Origin: Pseudomonadales bacterium
GTDB lineage: Bacteria > Pseudomonadota > Gammaproteobacteria > Pseudomonadales > Azotimanducaceae
Assembly (NCBI GenBank): GCA_041395945.1
Contig: JAWKZN010000003.1
Coordinates: forward strand, 310,001 to 374,000
Length of the DNA stretch: 64,000 nt
Direction of reading: 5' to 3'
The position numbers and the translations under genes were made by a program. Positions 1 through 8,565 of the stretch are shown piece by piece; the first letter of the stretch is position 1, and the number at the start of each line of letters is the position of its first letter. The notes under the pieces were generated by a model that did no database searches, had not been told where the DNA came from, and was given only the letters and a program-made list of their open reading frames with translations.

Positions 1-255
1 GACAACCTGGTCGCCGCACTGCAGAATGTGCAGTGTCGCTTCTGTGTGATCGCTTTCAGCAGCGACTGGCGGTTCTCAGCCGAGCGCTCCAAAGAAATTG
101 TCGATGCGCTGATTGCAGCAGGAAAAGATGTCTCGAGCGCAGTGATTCAGTCCGAACACGGTCACGACTCCTTTCTGCTGCCCATCCCGAGATACTTCGA
201 TGTGCTCGGCGGCTACTTTGATCGTCTTGCAACCGAGATCGAACATGCGTCCTGA
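1..255 (+). CDS. metX: Homoserine O-acyltransferase, C-terminal end (partial)
   Basis: This is the last 84 codons of a MetX-family alpha/beta-hydrolase; the 5' part lies outside the window. MetX acylates the hydroxyl of homoserine using acetyl-CoA or succinyl-CoA, the first committed step of methionine synthesis. The visible part contains the motif GHDSFLL near the end, where the family has its catalytic His-Asp pair. The following gene, metW, overlaps it by 11 bp, and this pairing strongly supports the call. The end seen here does not show whether the acyl donor is acetyl-CoA or succinyl-CoA. Confidence 0.9.
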   Translation, partial: DNLVAALQNVQCRFCVIAFSSDWRFSAERSKEIVDALIAAGKDVSSAVIQSEHGHDSFLLPIPRYFDVLGGYFDRLATEIEHAS

Positions 256-844
256 CCTCGCCATCATCAGCGACCTGATCCACCCGGGCGCCCGGGTGCT
301 CGATCTGGGTTGTGGAGAAGGCGAACTGCTCGCGCATCTCCAGGCCACCAAGTCGGTCAACGGCTATGGACTGGAGATAGATCCGGACAACATCACCACC
401 TGCATCCGCAAGGGGGTGAACGTCATCGAGCAGAACCTCGACAGCGGTCTGGGCAATTTTTCAGATCAGAGCTTCGACATGGTCGTGATGACCGAAACAC
501 TGCAGTCGGTAAAAGCACCGGATATCCTGCTCGAAGAGATGCTTCGCATCGGCCGGGAATGCATCGTTACCTTTCCAAATTTCGGCTACTGGCGCTGCCG
601 CCTCTACCTCGCATCAAACGGTCGCATGCCCGTTTCCGAACACCTGCCTCATGCCTGGTACAACACACCAAACATACACCTGTGCACCTTCAAGGATTTC
701 GAACAGCTGTGTCAGGAGAGAGGCTTCAACATCATTGAACGATTCGTAGTCGATGCTGCCCATATCAATCGAGGCCTGATCAACCGGTTTCCGAATTTCT
801 TCGGCACCTTCGCCTTTTATCGCCTGGAGAAGATCCGCTCATGA
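245..844 (+). CDS. metW: Methionine biosynthesis protein MetW
   Basis: This 199-residue SAM-methyltransferase-fold protein is encoded beside metX in many proteobacteria and is thought to assist homoserine acylation. The N-terminus carries the SAM-binding glycine motif VLDLGCGEGELL, followed by an acidic strand end (GLEID). The typical MetW segment FPNFGYWRCRL lies in the middle. The ATG at 245 was chosen because it begins MRPDLAIISDLI, as in homologues, and overlaps the metX stop; the 199-residue length is normal for the family. Its stop overlaps the next start as ATGA, so translational coupling is likely. Confidence 0.95.
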   Translation: MRPDLAIISDLIHPGARVLDLGCGEGELLAHLQATKSVNGYGLEIDPDNITTCIRKGVNVIEQNLDSGLGNFSDQSFDMVVMTETLQSVKAPDILLEEMLRIGRECIVTFPNFGYWRCRLYLASNGRMPVSEHLPHAWYNTPNIHLCTFKDFEQLCQERGFNIIERFVVDAAHINRGLINRFPNFFGTFAFYRLEKIRS

Positions 845-1350
845 ACCCTCTCGCCTGCATATTCCAGTCGACCTTCGCTCTGTCTTCCCGGCTGTGGCAG
901 ATTGCTTCCGCAAGGCGGTGGCTTTCCTGCCGGATGGCTGCGTCTTTTCTGCTTCTGCTCGCCGGCTTGTCAGCACAGGCCGAGCAGATGCAGAAGCTGG
1001 GTGAATATGAAGTGCACTATGTGGTCGTGCCGACGTCGTTTTTCAATCCCGCCATCGCAGATCGCTACGACATCGTGCGGGGGAAAGATCGCGCCCTGAT
1101 GAATCTGTCGATTCTCAATGCAGATCAGGTCCCTGTAACTGCACAGGTTGAGGGAACCATGACCAACCTGCTCGGACAGCAGCAGCAGCTCGAATTCACC
1201 GAGGTTCGCGAGGGCAGTGCTGTTTACTACCTTGCGCCGATCAAACACACAGACCGTGAGACTCTGAGGTTTTCGATCCGGATCGCGGTACCGGGCGACA
1301 CGCCACACGAACTGAAATTTCAGCAGCAGATGTACTGGGACGGCAGATGA
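841..1350 (+). CDS. DUF4426 family exported protein
   Basis: This 169-residue protein has a long basic N-region followed by a hydrophobic stretch (ASFLLLLAGLSAQA) that resembles a signal peptide cleaved after AQA. The mature part resembles DUF4426 proteins, which are small periplasmic beta-rich proteins of unknown function found downstream of metW in Pseudomonas-like genomes. It overlaps metW and rdgB by ATGA at both ends, so it sits inside a coupled operon. A second ATG at 934 would give a shorter signal peptide; I kept 841 because it couples to metW. No catalytic motif is visible. Confidence 0.8.
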   Translation: MNPLACIFQSTFALSSRLWQIASARRWLSCRMAASFLLLLAGLSAQAEQMQKLGEYEVHYVVVPTSFFNPAIADRYDIVRGKDRALMNLSILNADQVPVTAQVEGTMTNLLGQQQQLEFTEVREGSAVYYLAPIKHTDRETLRFSIRIAVPGDTPHELKFQQQMYWDGR

Positions 1351-1952
1351 GAGTCGTGCTGGCCAGCGGGAATGCCGGCAAGCTTGCGGAGCTGCGCATG
1401 CTGCTGGAACCCCGGGGGCTGGATCTCGTCAACCAGAGCGATTTCGGGCTGCTTTCCGCCGAAGAAACTGCTGCCACCTTCGTGGAAAATGCACTGCTCA
1501 AGGCCCGGCATGCCAGCCGCCACTGCGCATTGCCAGCACTCGCGGACGATTCCGGGCTTTGCGTGGACGCCCTGGGCGGCGCACCGGGAATCCACTCCGC
1601 CCGCTTTGCCGGTCCCGACGCCAGTGACGCAGACAACAATCTGAAACTCCAGGAGACGCTGGGTGCTTACAGGCGCTCCGCCACCGCCTTCTACTACTGT
1701 GTCCTCGTTTTAGTAAGACATCCGGAAGACCCTGCTCCGCTGCTCGCTACCGGAATCTGGCGCGGTCAGATCATCCGCACCGCCCGGGGCGGCAACGGAT
1801 TCGGCTATGATCCCTACTTCGAACCGGCAGGCTCGGAGCAGACCGCGGCCGAGCTGGATCCGGCGACAAAGAACCGCATCAGCCACCGGGGTCGTGCGAT
1901 AGACACCCTGCTGCAACAGCTTAAGTCCCTGCAGTCCACCCTCCAGCCATGA
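1347..1952 (+). CDS. rdgB: XTP/dITP pyrophosphatase (RdgB/HAM1)
   Basis: RdgB hydrolyses non-canonical purine triphosphates (dITP, XTP, ITP) to monophosphates and so keeps them out of DNA and RNA. The 201-residue protein begins with the family's SGNAGKLAEL substrate loop and carries the acidic motif LADDSGLCVDAL around residue 70, followed by PGIHSARFAG. A second conserved region, GGNGFGYDPYF, lies near residue 150. The length is normal. It overlaps the DUF4426 gene upstream and hemW downstream by four bases each (ATGA). Confidence 0.96.
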   Translation: MRVVLASGNAGKLAELRMLLEPRGLDLVNQSDFGLLSAEETAATFVENALLKARHASRHCALPALADDSGLCVDALGGAPGIHSARFAGPDASDADNNLKLQETLGAYRRSATAFYYCVLVLVRHPEDPAPLLATGIWRGQIIRTARGGNGFGYDPYFEPAGSEQTAAELDPATKNRISHRGRAIDTLLQQLKSLQSTLQP

Positions 1953-3079
1953 CGGCACCACAGCTCGCCCTCTACCTGCACTTCCCCTGGTGTGTGCGCA
2001 AGTGTCCGTATTGCGACTTCAACTCCCATCCGCTGAACGACCCGCTGGATGAGGGCGCCTACCTGGCGGCCCTGTTCGAGGATCTCGAAGATCAGCTGGG
2101 CAGCCAGCCAGAGGTCGAGATCACATCGATCTTCTTCGGTGGCGGAACTCCGAGCCTGTTTTCTCCGGATACCTTCGCCCGGATCCTCGAACGTCTGACA
2201 GGGTATCTCACACAGGATGCGGAGATCACCCTGGAAGCCAACCCAGGCACCACCGAACACCATGACCTCGGCAGCTATCGCGCTGCAGGTATCAACAGGG
2301 TTTCCTTCGGCGCTCAGTCATTCGACGACGCCCAGCTCAAAACTCTTGGCCGCATCCACCAGGCGGCGGAGACCTTCCGCAGCGTGGACGCCGCGCGCAA
2401 AGGCGGATTCGGCAACATCAATCTGGATCTCATGTACGGTCTGCCCGGTCAGAGTCCTCGCGAAGCCGCCGCCGATCTGCAGACGGCGCTCTCTCTCGAT
2501 CCCGAGCACCTGAGCTGGTATCAGTTGACCCTCGAGCCCCGTACGGAATTTGCGCGGCGGCCGCCGATGCTGCCCGTGGACATCATGATGGAAGAAATTG
2601 AGCGTCGCGGTTATGCCCTGCTCGCCGATGCAGGCTTCGCGCGTTATGAGGTTTCCGCCTACGCACGACCCGGCAGAGAATGCCGGCACAACCTCAACTA
2701 CTGGTCATTCGGCAACTATCTCGGTGCAGGTGCCGGTGCTCACGGGAAATTGACAGCACCCCCGACAGGGGACTCGCGAGCGCGCTTTATCAGAACGGTC
2801 AAACCCCGTCAGCCGCGCCTCTATCTGGCGGCCCCCCGGAACATCACCCGGGCGTCGATCGAGGTCGCCGATTTACCCGGGGAATTCATGCTCAACGCAC
2901 TGCGGCTGGTTGAGGGTGTTTCTCACGACACCTTCCAGCAGCGCACGGGTCTGTCCCTTGGCGCCCTGGAACCCGCAAGGACTCAGCAGATTGAACGCGG
3001 GCTTCTGCGAGCCGACCGGCTTGCAGCCACCCCGCGAGGCTATGCCATGCTGGACGGTCTGGTAACCGCATTTCTCTGA
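1949..3079 (+). CDS. hemW: HemW, radical SAM haem chaperone
   Basis: This is a 376-residue radical-SAM protein. The cluster motif is CVRKCPYCDF near residue 15. The position where true coproporphyrinogen dehydrogenase (HemN) has a fourth cysteine is Phe here, and the C-terminal half has HNLNYWS; both features mark HemW. HemW is a haem-binding protein that delivers haem to respiratory enzymes and is not an oxidase. Other motifs are FFGGGTPS and NLDLMYGLPGQS. It is the last gene of the overlapping metX-metW-DUF4426-rdgB-hemW run and converges on trmB with 23 bp between the stops. Confidence 0.95.
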   Translation: MTAPQLALYLHFPWCVRKCPYCDFNSHPLNDPLDEGAYLAALFEDLEDQLGSQPEVEITSIFFGGGTPSLFSPDTFARILERLTGYLTQDAEITLEANPGTTEHHDLGSYRAAGINRVSFGAQSFDDAQLKTLGRIHQAAETFRSVDAARKGGFGNINLDLMYGLPGQSPREAAADLQTALSLDPEHLSWYQLTLEPRTEFARRPPMLPVDIMMEEIERRGYALLADAGFARYEVSAYARPGRECRHNLNYWSFGNYLGAGAGAHGKLTAPPTGDSRARFIRTVKPRQPRLYLAAPRNITRASIEVADLPGEFMLNALRLVEGVSHDTFQQRTGLSLGALEPARTQQIERGLLRADRLAATPRGYAMLDGLVTAFL

Positions 3080-3102
3080 GCATTGAGACCCGCCATCCCT
3101 GA

Positions 3103-3858
3103 TCAGGACTCCCGACGGTATTCCAGATCCCAGACCGCATGGCCGAGACGCTGACCACGGGCTTCGAAGTTGGTGATCGGCCGCTCTTCGGCACGAGGTC
3201 CGAATTGAGTTTCCCAGACATTGATCAGTCCCCGTGTCTGCTCGAGCACAGTGTACATCCAGTGGGCATAGGGCTCCCAGTCCGTCGCCAGCAGCAGACG
3301 GCCTCCCGGGCGCAACCTGGAGCAGAGCAGCGCCGCGAAATCCGGTTGCAGGAGGCGCCGTTTATGATGCCGCTTCTTCGGCCAGGGATCGGGAAAGAAA
3401 ATGCGTACCTCATCGAGAGAAGCCTCTGCGATCCACCGCGCCAGCGCCACTTCCGCCGGGGATTCGATCACCCGGACATTGTCGATTTCGAGACGCTCCA
3501 CACCCAGCAGCAGCGCACCGATACCCGGCTGATAGACCTCGATACCCAGCAGATTCCACTCCGGCGCCTGGCAGGCCCAGTCGAGCAGCGCGTGGCCCAT
3601 ACCGAAACCGATCTCCAGCCCGACGGGTGCAGCACGACCAAACAGTGTGGCGTCGATCGAAGTAAGGTGCGTAACATCGACACAGTAACGCGCTGACAGA
3701 GATTCCAGCGCACGCTGTTGCCCACGCGTGATCCGACCCCGTCGGCGCAGGAAAGGACGGTACTGCTCCGGCTCGCTGATCGCCGTCCCGCCCCGTGTGT
3801 CTGTCTGTTTTACGGGCGATTCATTCACCGGTCCGTCCGCCGGTCCGTCCGCCGTCAC
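3103..3858 (-). CDS. trmB: tRNA (guanine-N7-)-methyltransferase
   Basis: TrmB methylates N7 of G46 in the variable loop of tRNAs using SAM. The SAM site is LEIGFGMGHALLDWA, and the family signature FFPDPWPKKRHHKRR is followed by LATDWEPYAHWM. I place the start at the GTG at 3858, which overlaps the stop of the DUF423 gene as GTGA and gives 251 residues (E. coli has 239). An in-frame GTG at 3828 is an alternative that would remove a duplicated ADGP segment. No promoter is apparent between the two genes, so they are probably cotranscribed. Confidence 0.93.
   Translation of the reverse strand: MTADGPADGPVNESPVKQTDTRGGTAISEPEQYRPFLRRRGRITRGQQRALESLSARYCVDVTHLTSIDATLFGRAAPVGLEIGFGMGHALLDWACQAPEWNLLGIEVYQPGIGALLLGVERLEIDNVRVIESPAEVALARWIAEASLDEVRIFFPDPWPKKRHHKRRLLQPDFAALLCSRLRPGGRLLLATDWEPYAHWMYTVLEQTRGLINVWETQFGPRAEERPITNFEARGQRLGHAVWDLEYRRES
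3829..3852. repeat. 12-bp perfect tandem duplication at the trmB 5' end
   Basis: The sequence cggtccgtccgc is present twice, head to tail. Read on the trmB strand it adds the repeated peptide ADGP-ADGP just after the proposed GTG start. It looks like a slippage duplication in a region not needed for catalysis. Confidence 0.85.
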
Positions 3859-4232
3859 CGCCAGGCGGCGACCAGCAGCGCCATCCAGCCAGCGAGAAAG
3901 GCAACGCCACCCATCGGCGTGACGGGGCCGAGCAGTCTCGGCCCGCCGAGTGCGAGCACATAGAGGCTGCCGGAGAAAAGCAGAATACCCGCGAGAAAAC
4001 ACCAGCCTGCGGCCGTCAGCGCAGAAGACGGATTAGCGGCGCTGGTCCGCAGAAACAGAGCAACGAGCACCAGCGCCAGGGCATGCACCAGCTGGTATTG
4101 AACAGCCGTCTCCCAGGTGGACAGAGAAGATTCCGCAAGGCGGGATTTCAGCGCATGTGCGCCGAAGGCACCCAACAGCACCCCGGTGCCGCCTGCGAGG
4201 GCACCGGCACCGAGAAAAAATTGTGCGCTCAG
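3855..4232 (-). CDS. DUF423 (YgdD-like) inner-membrane protein, probable CTG start
   Basis: This small hydrophobic protein matches the DUF423/UPF0382 family: LLGAFGAHAL near the N-terminus and several transmembrane helices ending MALLVAAWR. The first canonical start is the GTG at 4181, but it would drop the first helix. In-frame translation continues upstream as FFLGAGALAGGTGVLL, the usual family N-terminus, back to the stop codon of rpoH, with no ATG, GTG or TTG in between. A CTG at 4232 lies eight bases after a GAGG, so it is the most likely start (125 residues). It sits between rpoH and trmB. Its function is unknown. Confidence 0.75.
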   Translation of the reverse strand: MSAQFFLGAGALAGGTGVLLGAFGAHALKSRLAESSLSTWETAVQYQLVHALALVLVALFLRTSAANPSSALTAAGWCFLAGILLFSGSLYVLALGGPRLLGPVTPMGGVAFLAGWMALLVAAWR

Positions 4233-4265
4233 GAGCCGCGCCTCGGATCGGGTGCTATCCAGGGA

Positions 4266-5120
4266 TCAGGCTGCAACGGCGAGTTTCAACTTCTGCATCG
4301 CAGTTTTTTCAATCTGCCGGATACGCTCCGCAGAGACGTCATATTCGGCAGCAAGCTCATGCAGCGTCGACTTGTCGTCGGTGAGCCAGCGACGCTCGAT
4401 TACCGCACGACTGCGGTCATCCAGAGTAGCCAGTGCCTGGGTGAGCCTTTCACTGGCCCCTGACTGCCAGTCTTCTTCCGCCACAAGATCTGCAGGGTCT
4501 TCATCTGAGGTCGCGAGAAAATGGGCTGGTGCGGTTCCGATCTCTTCATCATCCGCATCGGCCGCCCCGTCGAAGGCCATGTCCGAAGACGCCAGCCGGC
4601 CTTCCATGCGGGTGACTTCCGCTTCGGATACGCCCAGATCGGCGGCAACCGCCTGGGTTTCCTCCGGTGTCAGCCAGGCCAGTCGCTGTTTGGCACCGCG
4701 CAGATTGAAGAACAGTTTGCGCTGGGCCTTGGTGGTCGCAACCTTCACGATCCGCCAGTTGCGCAGAATGAATTCATGCATCTCCGCCTTGATCCAGTGC
4801 ACGGCAAAAGACACCAGCCGCACACCGACTTCCGGATTGAAGCGTTTTACCGCCTTCATCAGGCCGACGTTGCCTTCCTGAATGAGGTCCGCCTCAGAGA
4901 GCCCATAACCGCGATAGCCGCGCGCCAGATGCACGACAAAACGAAGGTGACAGAGAACGAGTTCACGGGCGGCTTCGAGATCTTCGTCATGGTAGAAGCG
5001 CTCAGCCAGCTCCTTCTCCCGCTCCGCGCTGAGCACTGGGAAGGCGCTGACCGTGCGTACATAGGCATTCAGATCCTGGCCCGGGGCAAGGCTGTTCAGC
5101 GCAAGTACGTTTGTGGTCAT
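4266..5120 (-). CDS. rpoH: RNA polymerase heat-shock sigma factor RpoH (sigma-32)
   Basis: This 284-residue sigma-70-family factor directs transcription of heat-shock genes. The RpoH box QRKLFFNLR is at residues 133-141 and distinguishes it from other sigma factors; region 2 contains DLIQEGNVGLMKAVKRF and the C-terminal region-4 helix-turn-helix ends SAERIRQIEKTAMQKL. The ATG is preceded by a strong ribosome binding site (GGAGG, seven bases away). A weak sigma-70-like pair TTAGCA-18-TAGACT lies upstream within 5121-5231. It follows ftsYEX, as in E. coli and Pseudomonas. Confidence 0.97.
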   Translation of the reverse strand: MTTNVLALNSLAPGQDLNAYVRTVSAFPVLSAEREKELAERFYHDEDLEAARELVLCHLRFVVHLARGYRGYGLSEADLIQEGNVGLMKAVKRFNPEVGVRLVSFAVHWIKAEMHEFILRNWRIVKVATTKAQRKLFFNLRGAKQRLAWLTPEETQAVAADLGVSEAEVTRMEGRLASSDMAFDGAADADDEEIGTAPAHFLATSDEDPADLVAEEDWQSGASERLTQALATLDDRSRAVIERRWLTDDKSTLHELAAEYDVSAERIRQIEKTAMQKLKLAVAA

Positions 5121-5231
5121 CTGATACCTCCGGTAACACTCAATAAGACAAGTCTAGCACTCGGCTTATCTGACTGCTAACCCCGAGCGATGTTCCGTGC
5201 TCCCGTTGATCGCCGGATCAACACGCTGAAT

Positions 5232-6233
5232 TTAAAGGATTTCCAGGTCCCTCAGGCGTGCCCGCGCCGCCATTCTGGCGCCGCCTACGCCCAAAACGCC
5301 GCCAATCAGCAGCAGTGCGGACAGGAATATGGGATCAAAGCCCGCCAATTCCAAGTCCTGGGAGTAGCTGCCCAGCAGTTTTGTGAGCGGTGCCTCAACG
5401 ATGACCAGACACAGACTGATCAGCATCGCGGCGACCAGGCCACCGCCGAGGCCGTAGCAGAGTCCATAGTAGAGGAACGGGCGCCTGATCTGGGGATCGG
5501 TGGCGCCCACCAGCTTCAGCACTTTAAGCTCCTCGAGCCGGGCCTCGATGGCAAGCCGCACCGAGGTTGCGGTCACCAGTACAGCACCCACTCCGAACAT
5601 CAATCCGAGCACATAGGTGAGTCGAGTCACCACGGAGGAAACATAAGAGACCCGTTCGAGCCAGGTTTTCTCCACCACCACTTCAGCCACGCCTTTCCCG
5701 GCCCCGGCCAGTGCTGCCAGCGCTTCGAGATCAACCACTTCCACATCCGGCTCCAGGGTAGCCCGCAGGGAGGCGGGCAGCGGATTGGTCCCCAGCACGT
5801 CGAGCGCGTCCGCCAGGCTCGTGTAGCCGCGGAACTCCTCCAGGGCGGCCTCCCGACTGGTCAGACGCACCGACTCCACCGAAGGCTCGGTCGTGAGCGT
5901 CGCGGCTACCGCTTCCATCTGTGCCCTGGTCGCATCAAGCTCAAAATACAGGGTCAGCCCCGGCCGGCCTTCCCAGGCGTCCGTCATACCCCCGAGATTC
6001 ACCTGGAGCAGAAAAAGCCCCGCCGGCAGCGCCAGCGCAATGCCGACCAGCAGCCACACCAGCAGGCTGGTGCCGAGACGCACACTGATGAAGCGCAGGG
6101 TTTCCCGGCCGATCCGCAGGTGGTCGCGCCACCAGGCACCCATCCCTGGCTTGAGCGGCGGCCAGGGATCCCGCGCACGCAGGCGCGGCCTTTGTGTATC
6201 TCTTTTACGGTCTGTGGCTGTTGCTTCAGTCAT
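5232..6233 (-). CDS. ftsX: Cell division protein FtsX
   Basis: FtsX is the membrane subunit of the FtsEX complex, which controls septal peptidoglycan hydrolysis at the divisome. The 333-residue protein has a basic, proline-rich cytoplasmic N-terminus, then a first transmembrane helix (TSLLVWLLVGIALALPAG), a periplasmic domain of about 130 residues, and three C-terminal helices. The ATG at 6233 overlaps the ftsE stop by eight bases and was preferred to starts further upstream inside ftsE. It is followed 111 bp later by rpoH. Confidence 0.95.
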   Translation of the reverse strand: MTEATATDRKRDTQRPRLRARDPWPPLKPGMGAWWRDHLRIGRETLRFISVRLGTSLLVWLLVGIALALPAGLFLLQVNLGGMTDAWEGRPGLTLYFELDATRAQMEAVAATLTTEPSVESVRLTSREAALEEFRGYTSLADALDVLGTNPLPASLRATLEPDVEVVDLEALAALAGAGKGVAEVVVEKTWLERVSYVSSVVTRLTYVLGLMFGVGAVLVTATSVRLAIEARLEELKVLKLVGATDPQIRRPFLYYGLCYGLGGGLVAAMLISLCLVIVEAPLTKLLGSYSQDLELAGFDPIFLSALLLIGGVLGVGGARMAARARLRDLEIL

Positions 6234-6948
6234 CTTCCTGCCCTGCGGTCGCTTCCTCGGACTCCAGCTCCCGGCGCGTGTCCAGACCAACCCGGACGAT
6301 ACGGCCCTGGTCCAGCTCAATGATCCGCAGGCCCAGCGACTCGATAAGTTCCCGATCGTGGGAAGCGACGATGACCGTGGTGCCGATCTGATTGAACTGC
6401 TGGAAGAGCTTCATGATGTCCCTGGACAGCTCCGGATCGAGATTGCCAGTGGGCTCATCGGCGAGCAGGATTTTCGGGCGATTGACGACCGCCCGGGCGA
6501 TGCCGACACGCTGCTGCTCCCCGGTGGAGAGATAGCGCGGAAACAGACGCTCCTTGTCCAGCAGACCCACCCTGGACAGGGCCGCTCGCACCCGCCTGGC
6601 GATGTCTTTTTCCTTCATGCCGGTGATACGCAGGGGCAGTGAGACGTTGTCGTAAACGCTGCGGTGACCGAGCAGGTGATGATCCTGGAAAACGGCGCCC
6701 AGGTGCTGACGATAGAAGGACAGCCTGGGCCCCGTCATCTGGGTGACATTCACCCCATTGACCAGAATCTGTCCCCGGGATGGCTTGTCGAGACACAGCA
6801 GCAGTTTCAGAAAGGTACTCTTCCCGGCCCCCGAGTGCCCTGTGAGGAAGGTCATGGAGCCTTCCGCAAAATCCGCCGAGATATCTACGAGGGCTTCCTG
6901 ACCGTTGTCAAAGCGTTTGGTGACGTCGTGAAATTCGATCTGAGCCAT
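6226..6948 (-). CDS. ftsE: Cell division ATP-binding protein FtsE
   Basis: FtsE is the ABC ATPase that partners FtsX. The Walker A motif GHSGAGKST is at residues 37-45, the signature motif is LSTGEQQRVGIARA, and Walker B is ILLADEPTGNLD. The 240-residue protein is slightly longer than E. coli FtsE (222) because of an acidic C-terminal tail. Its ATG overlaps the ftsY stop by one base (TGATG), and its stop lies inside ftsX, so ftsY, ftsE and ftsX form a coupled operon. Confidence 0.97.
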   Translation of the reverse strand: MAQIEFHDVTKRFDNGQEALVDISADFAEGSMTFLTGHSGAGKSTFLKLLLCLDKPSRGQILVNGVNVTQMTGPRLSFYRQHLGAVFQDHHLLGHRSVYDNVSLPLRITGMKEKDIARRVRAALSRVGLLDKERLFPRYLSTGEQQRVGIARAVVNRPKILLADEPTGNLDPELSRDIMKLFQQFNQIGTTVIVASHDRELIESLGLRIIELDQGRIVRVGLDTRRELESEEATAGQEDD

Positions 6949-7943
6949 CAGCCACTCCCAGGCTCGGTTGGCAGCAGGGCATCCACAAACTGCCCCGGAT
7001 CGAAGGGGCGCAGGTCTTCGACCCCCTCGCCCACGCCAATGAAGTAAACGGGCCAGTGGGCGCCCGAAGTGCGCATCCTTCGGGCAATGGCAAACAGCAC
7101 GCCGGCCTTCGCGGTGCCATCCAGCTTGGTGACGACCAGGCCGGTGACCCCGACGGCTGCATCAAACTCCTGCACCTGGCTCAAGGCGTTCTGTCCGACG
7201 CCGGCATCGAGCACGAGCAGCACCTGGTGCGGGGCCTTCTCATCCAGCCGGCCGACCACCCGCTTGATCTTGATCAGTTCCTCCATGAGGTTGGTCTTGG
7301 CCTGCAGCCGGCCTGCGGTATCGGCCAGCACCACATCGACTTCACGGGCTTTTGCGGCCTGCACCGCGTCGTACACCACTGAGGCACTGTCCGCGCCCTG
7401 GCGCTGGGCGATGACGCTGATCCTGTTGCGCGTTCCCCACTGCTGCAACTGCTCCACCGCGGCCGCTCGAAAGGTATCCCCTGCCGCCAGCAGCACACTG
7501 AAGCCCCGCTCACCCAGCAGCCGCGCCAGTTTGCCGATGGTCGTGGTCTTGCCGACCCCGTTCACGCCGACAAAGAAGATCACGTAAGGCCGCAGGTCAG
7601 CGGGTATCTCCAGCGAGCCTGCAAGGGGTTCAAGCTGCGCCTTCAGCAGGGTCTTCAGCGCCCCATGCAGTGCCAGAGTGTTGTTGAGCTCTTTACGGCG
7701 GACACCGGCGGTCAGAGCGGCCATGATTTCCGCGGTGGTATCCACGCCCACGTCCGTCTGCAGCAGAGCGGTTTCCAGGTCTTCGAGGATTTCCTCGTTG
7801 ATCTCCTTTTCCCCGAGCAGCAGGTTGCCCACACCGGAGGAAAGCTGCTCCCGGGTTTTGCCCAGCCCCGACTTCAGTCGGCTCCAGAACCCACCACCCC
7901 GCTTTGATTCCTGTTGTTTTGATGCCTGCTGTGAATCGGTCAC
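6948..7943 (-). CDS. ftsY: Signal recognition particle receptor FtsY
   Basis: FtsY is the SRP receptor GTPase that docks ribosome-nascent chain complexes at the membrane. GTPase motifs are GVNGVGKTTTIGKLA (G1), GDTFRAAAVEQL, DTAGR (G3) and TKLDGTAKAG. The N domain starts at about residue 20, so the long acidic A domain of E. coli FtsY is almost absent. I chose the GTG at 7943 (331 residues), which leaves a 22-bp gap to the divergent rsmD. An ATG at 7988 would overlap the rsmD coding sequence. Confidence 0.95.
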   Translation of the reverse strand: MTDSQQASKQQESKRGGGFWSRLKSGLGKTREQLSSGVGNLLLGEKEINEEILEDLETALLQTDVGVDTTAEIMAALTAGVRRKELNNTLALHGALKTLLKAQLEPLAGSLEIPADLRPYVIFFVGVNGVGKTTTIGKLARLLGERGFSVLLAAGDTFRAAAVEQLQQWGTRNRISVIAQRQGADSASVVYDAVQAAKAREVDVVLADTAGRLQAKTNLMEELIKIKRVVGRLDEKAPHQVLLVLDAGVGQNALSQVQEFDAAVGVTGLVVTKLDGTAKAGVLFAIARRMRTSGAHWPVYFIGVGEGVEDLRPFDPGQFVDALLPTEPGSG

Positions 7944-7965
7944 GCTTTTCGAATACTCTGAATCG

Positions 7966-8508
7966 ATGCTGGTCAACGAAGTTCGCATTATCGGTGGTCG
8001 GTGGAGAGGGCGGAAGCTGAAGTTTCCCGAAAGTCAGGATTTGCGTCCGACACTGGGGCGCGTACGGGAAACCCTCTTCAACTGGCTCAATCGCGCGGTG
8101 CTGGACGCCCGCTGCCTCGACCTTTTCGCGGGCAGCGGTGCGCTTGGATTCGAGGCCCTGTCCCGCGGTGCCGCCGAAGTCGTCCTGGTCGACCAGGCAC
8201 CCAGAGTGGCGGCTGCGCTTCGAGCCAGCGCAGATCGGCTCGAAGCGACGTCCGCAACAATACACTGCGAAACGGCGGAAGCCTTCCTCAATCGCGATCA
8301 CAGCAGCTGGGATCTGGTTTTTTTTGATCCTCCCTTCCGCTATCCCGACAGCGATCGCCTGCTGGAACTGATACTCAAGGATCACCTGGCGCCGAACGGT
8401 CTGATCTACATAGAACGCTCCGGGAAGGACCAGCTGCCCCACCCGGAGCTGCTGCACAAGCACAGTCGCGCGGGGGATTGTCAATTCGGTTTGCTTGCCA
8501 GGCCCTGA
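7966..8508 (+). CDS. rsmD: 16S rRNA (guanine(966)-N2)-methyltransferase RsmD
   Basis: RsmD methylates G966 of 16S rRNA in the assembled small subunit. The N-terminus has the family motif RIIGGRWRGRKL, then LRPTLGRVRETLFNWL, the SAM site CLDLFAGSGALGFEAL, and the N-methyltransferase motif DPPFRY. The protein is 180 residues, a normal length. It is divergent from ftsY, its classical neighbour, and is followed 57 bp later by coaD. Confidence 0.95.
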   Translation: MLVNEVRIIGGRWRGRKLKFPESQDLRPTLGRVRETLFNWLNRAVLDARCLDLFAGSGALGFEALSRGAAEVVLVDQAPRVAAALRASADRLEATSATIHCETAEAFLNRDHSSWDLVFFDPPFRYPDSDRLLELILKDHLAPNGLIYIERSGKDQLPHPELLHKHSRAGDCQFGLLARP

Positions 8509-8565
8509 CCAGGCCGCTACCATCCGCCGACTCCAATCCAGGGGGGACAGAGGAATGGGGCCGTC

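Noticed and set aside
5190..6323. Long plus-strand frame opposite ftsX
   Set aside because: Antisense shadow of ftsX, His/Gln/Arg-rich with no motif.
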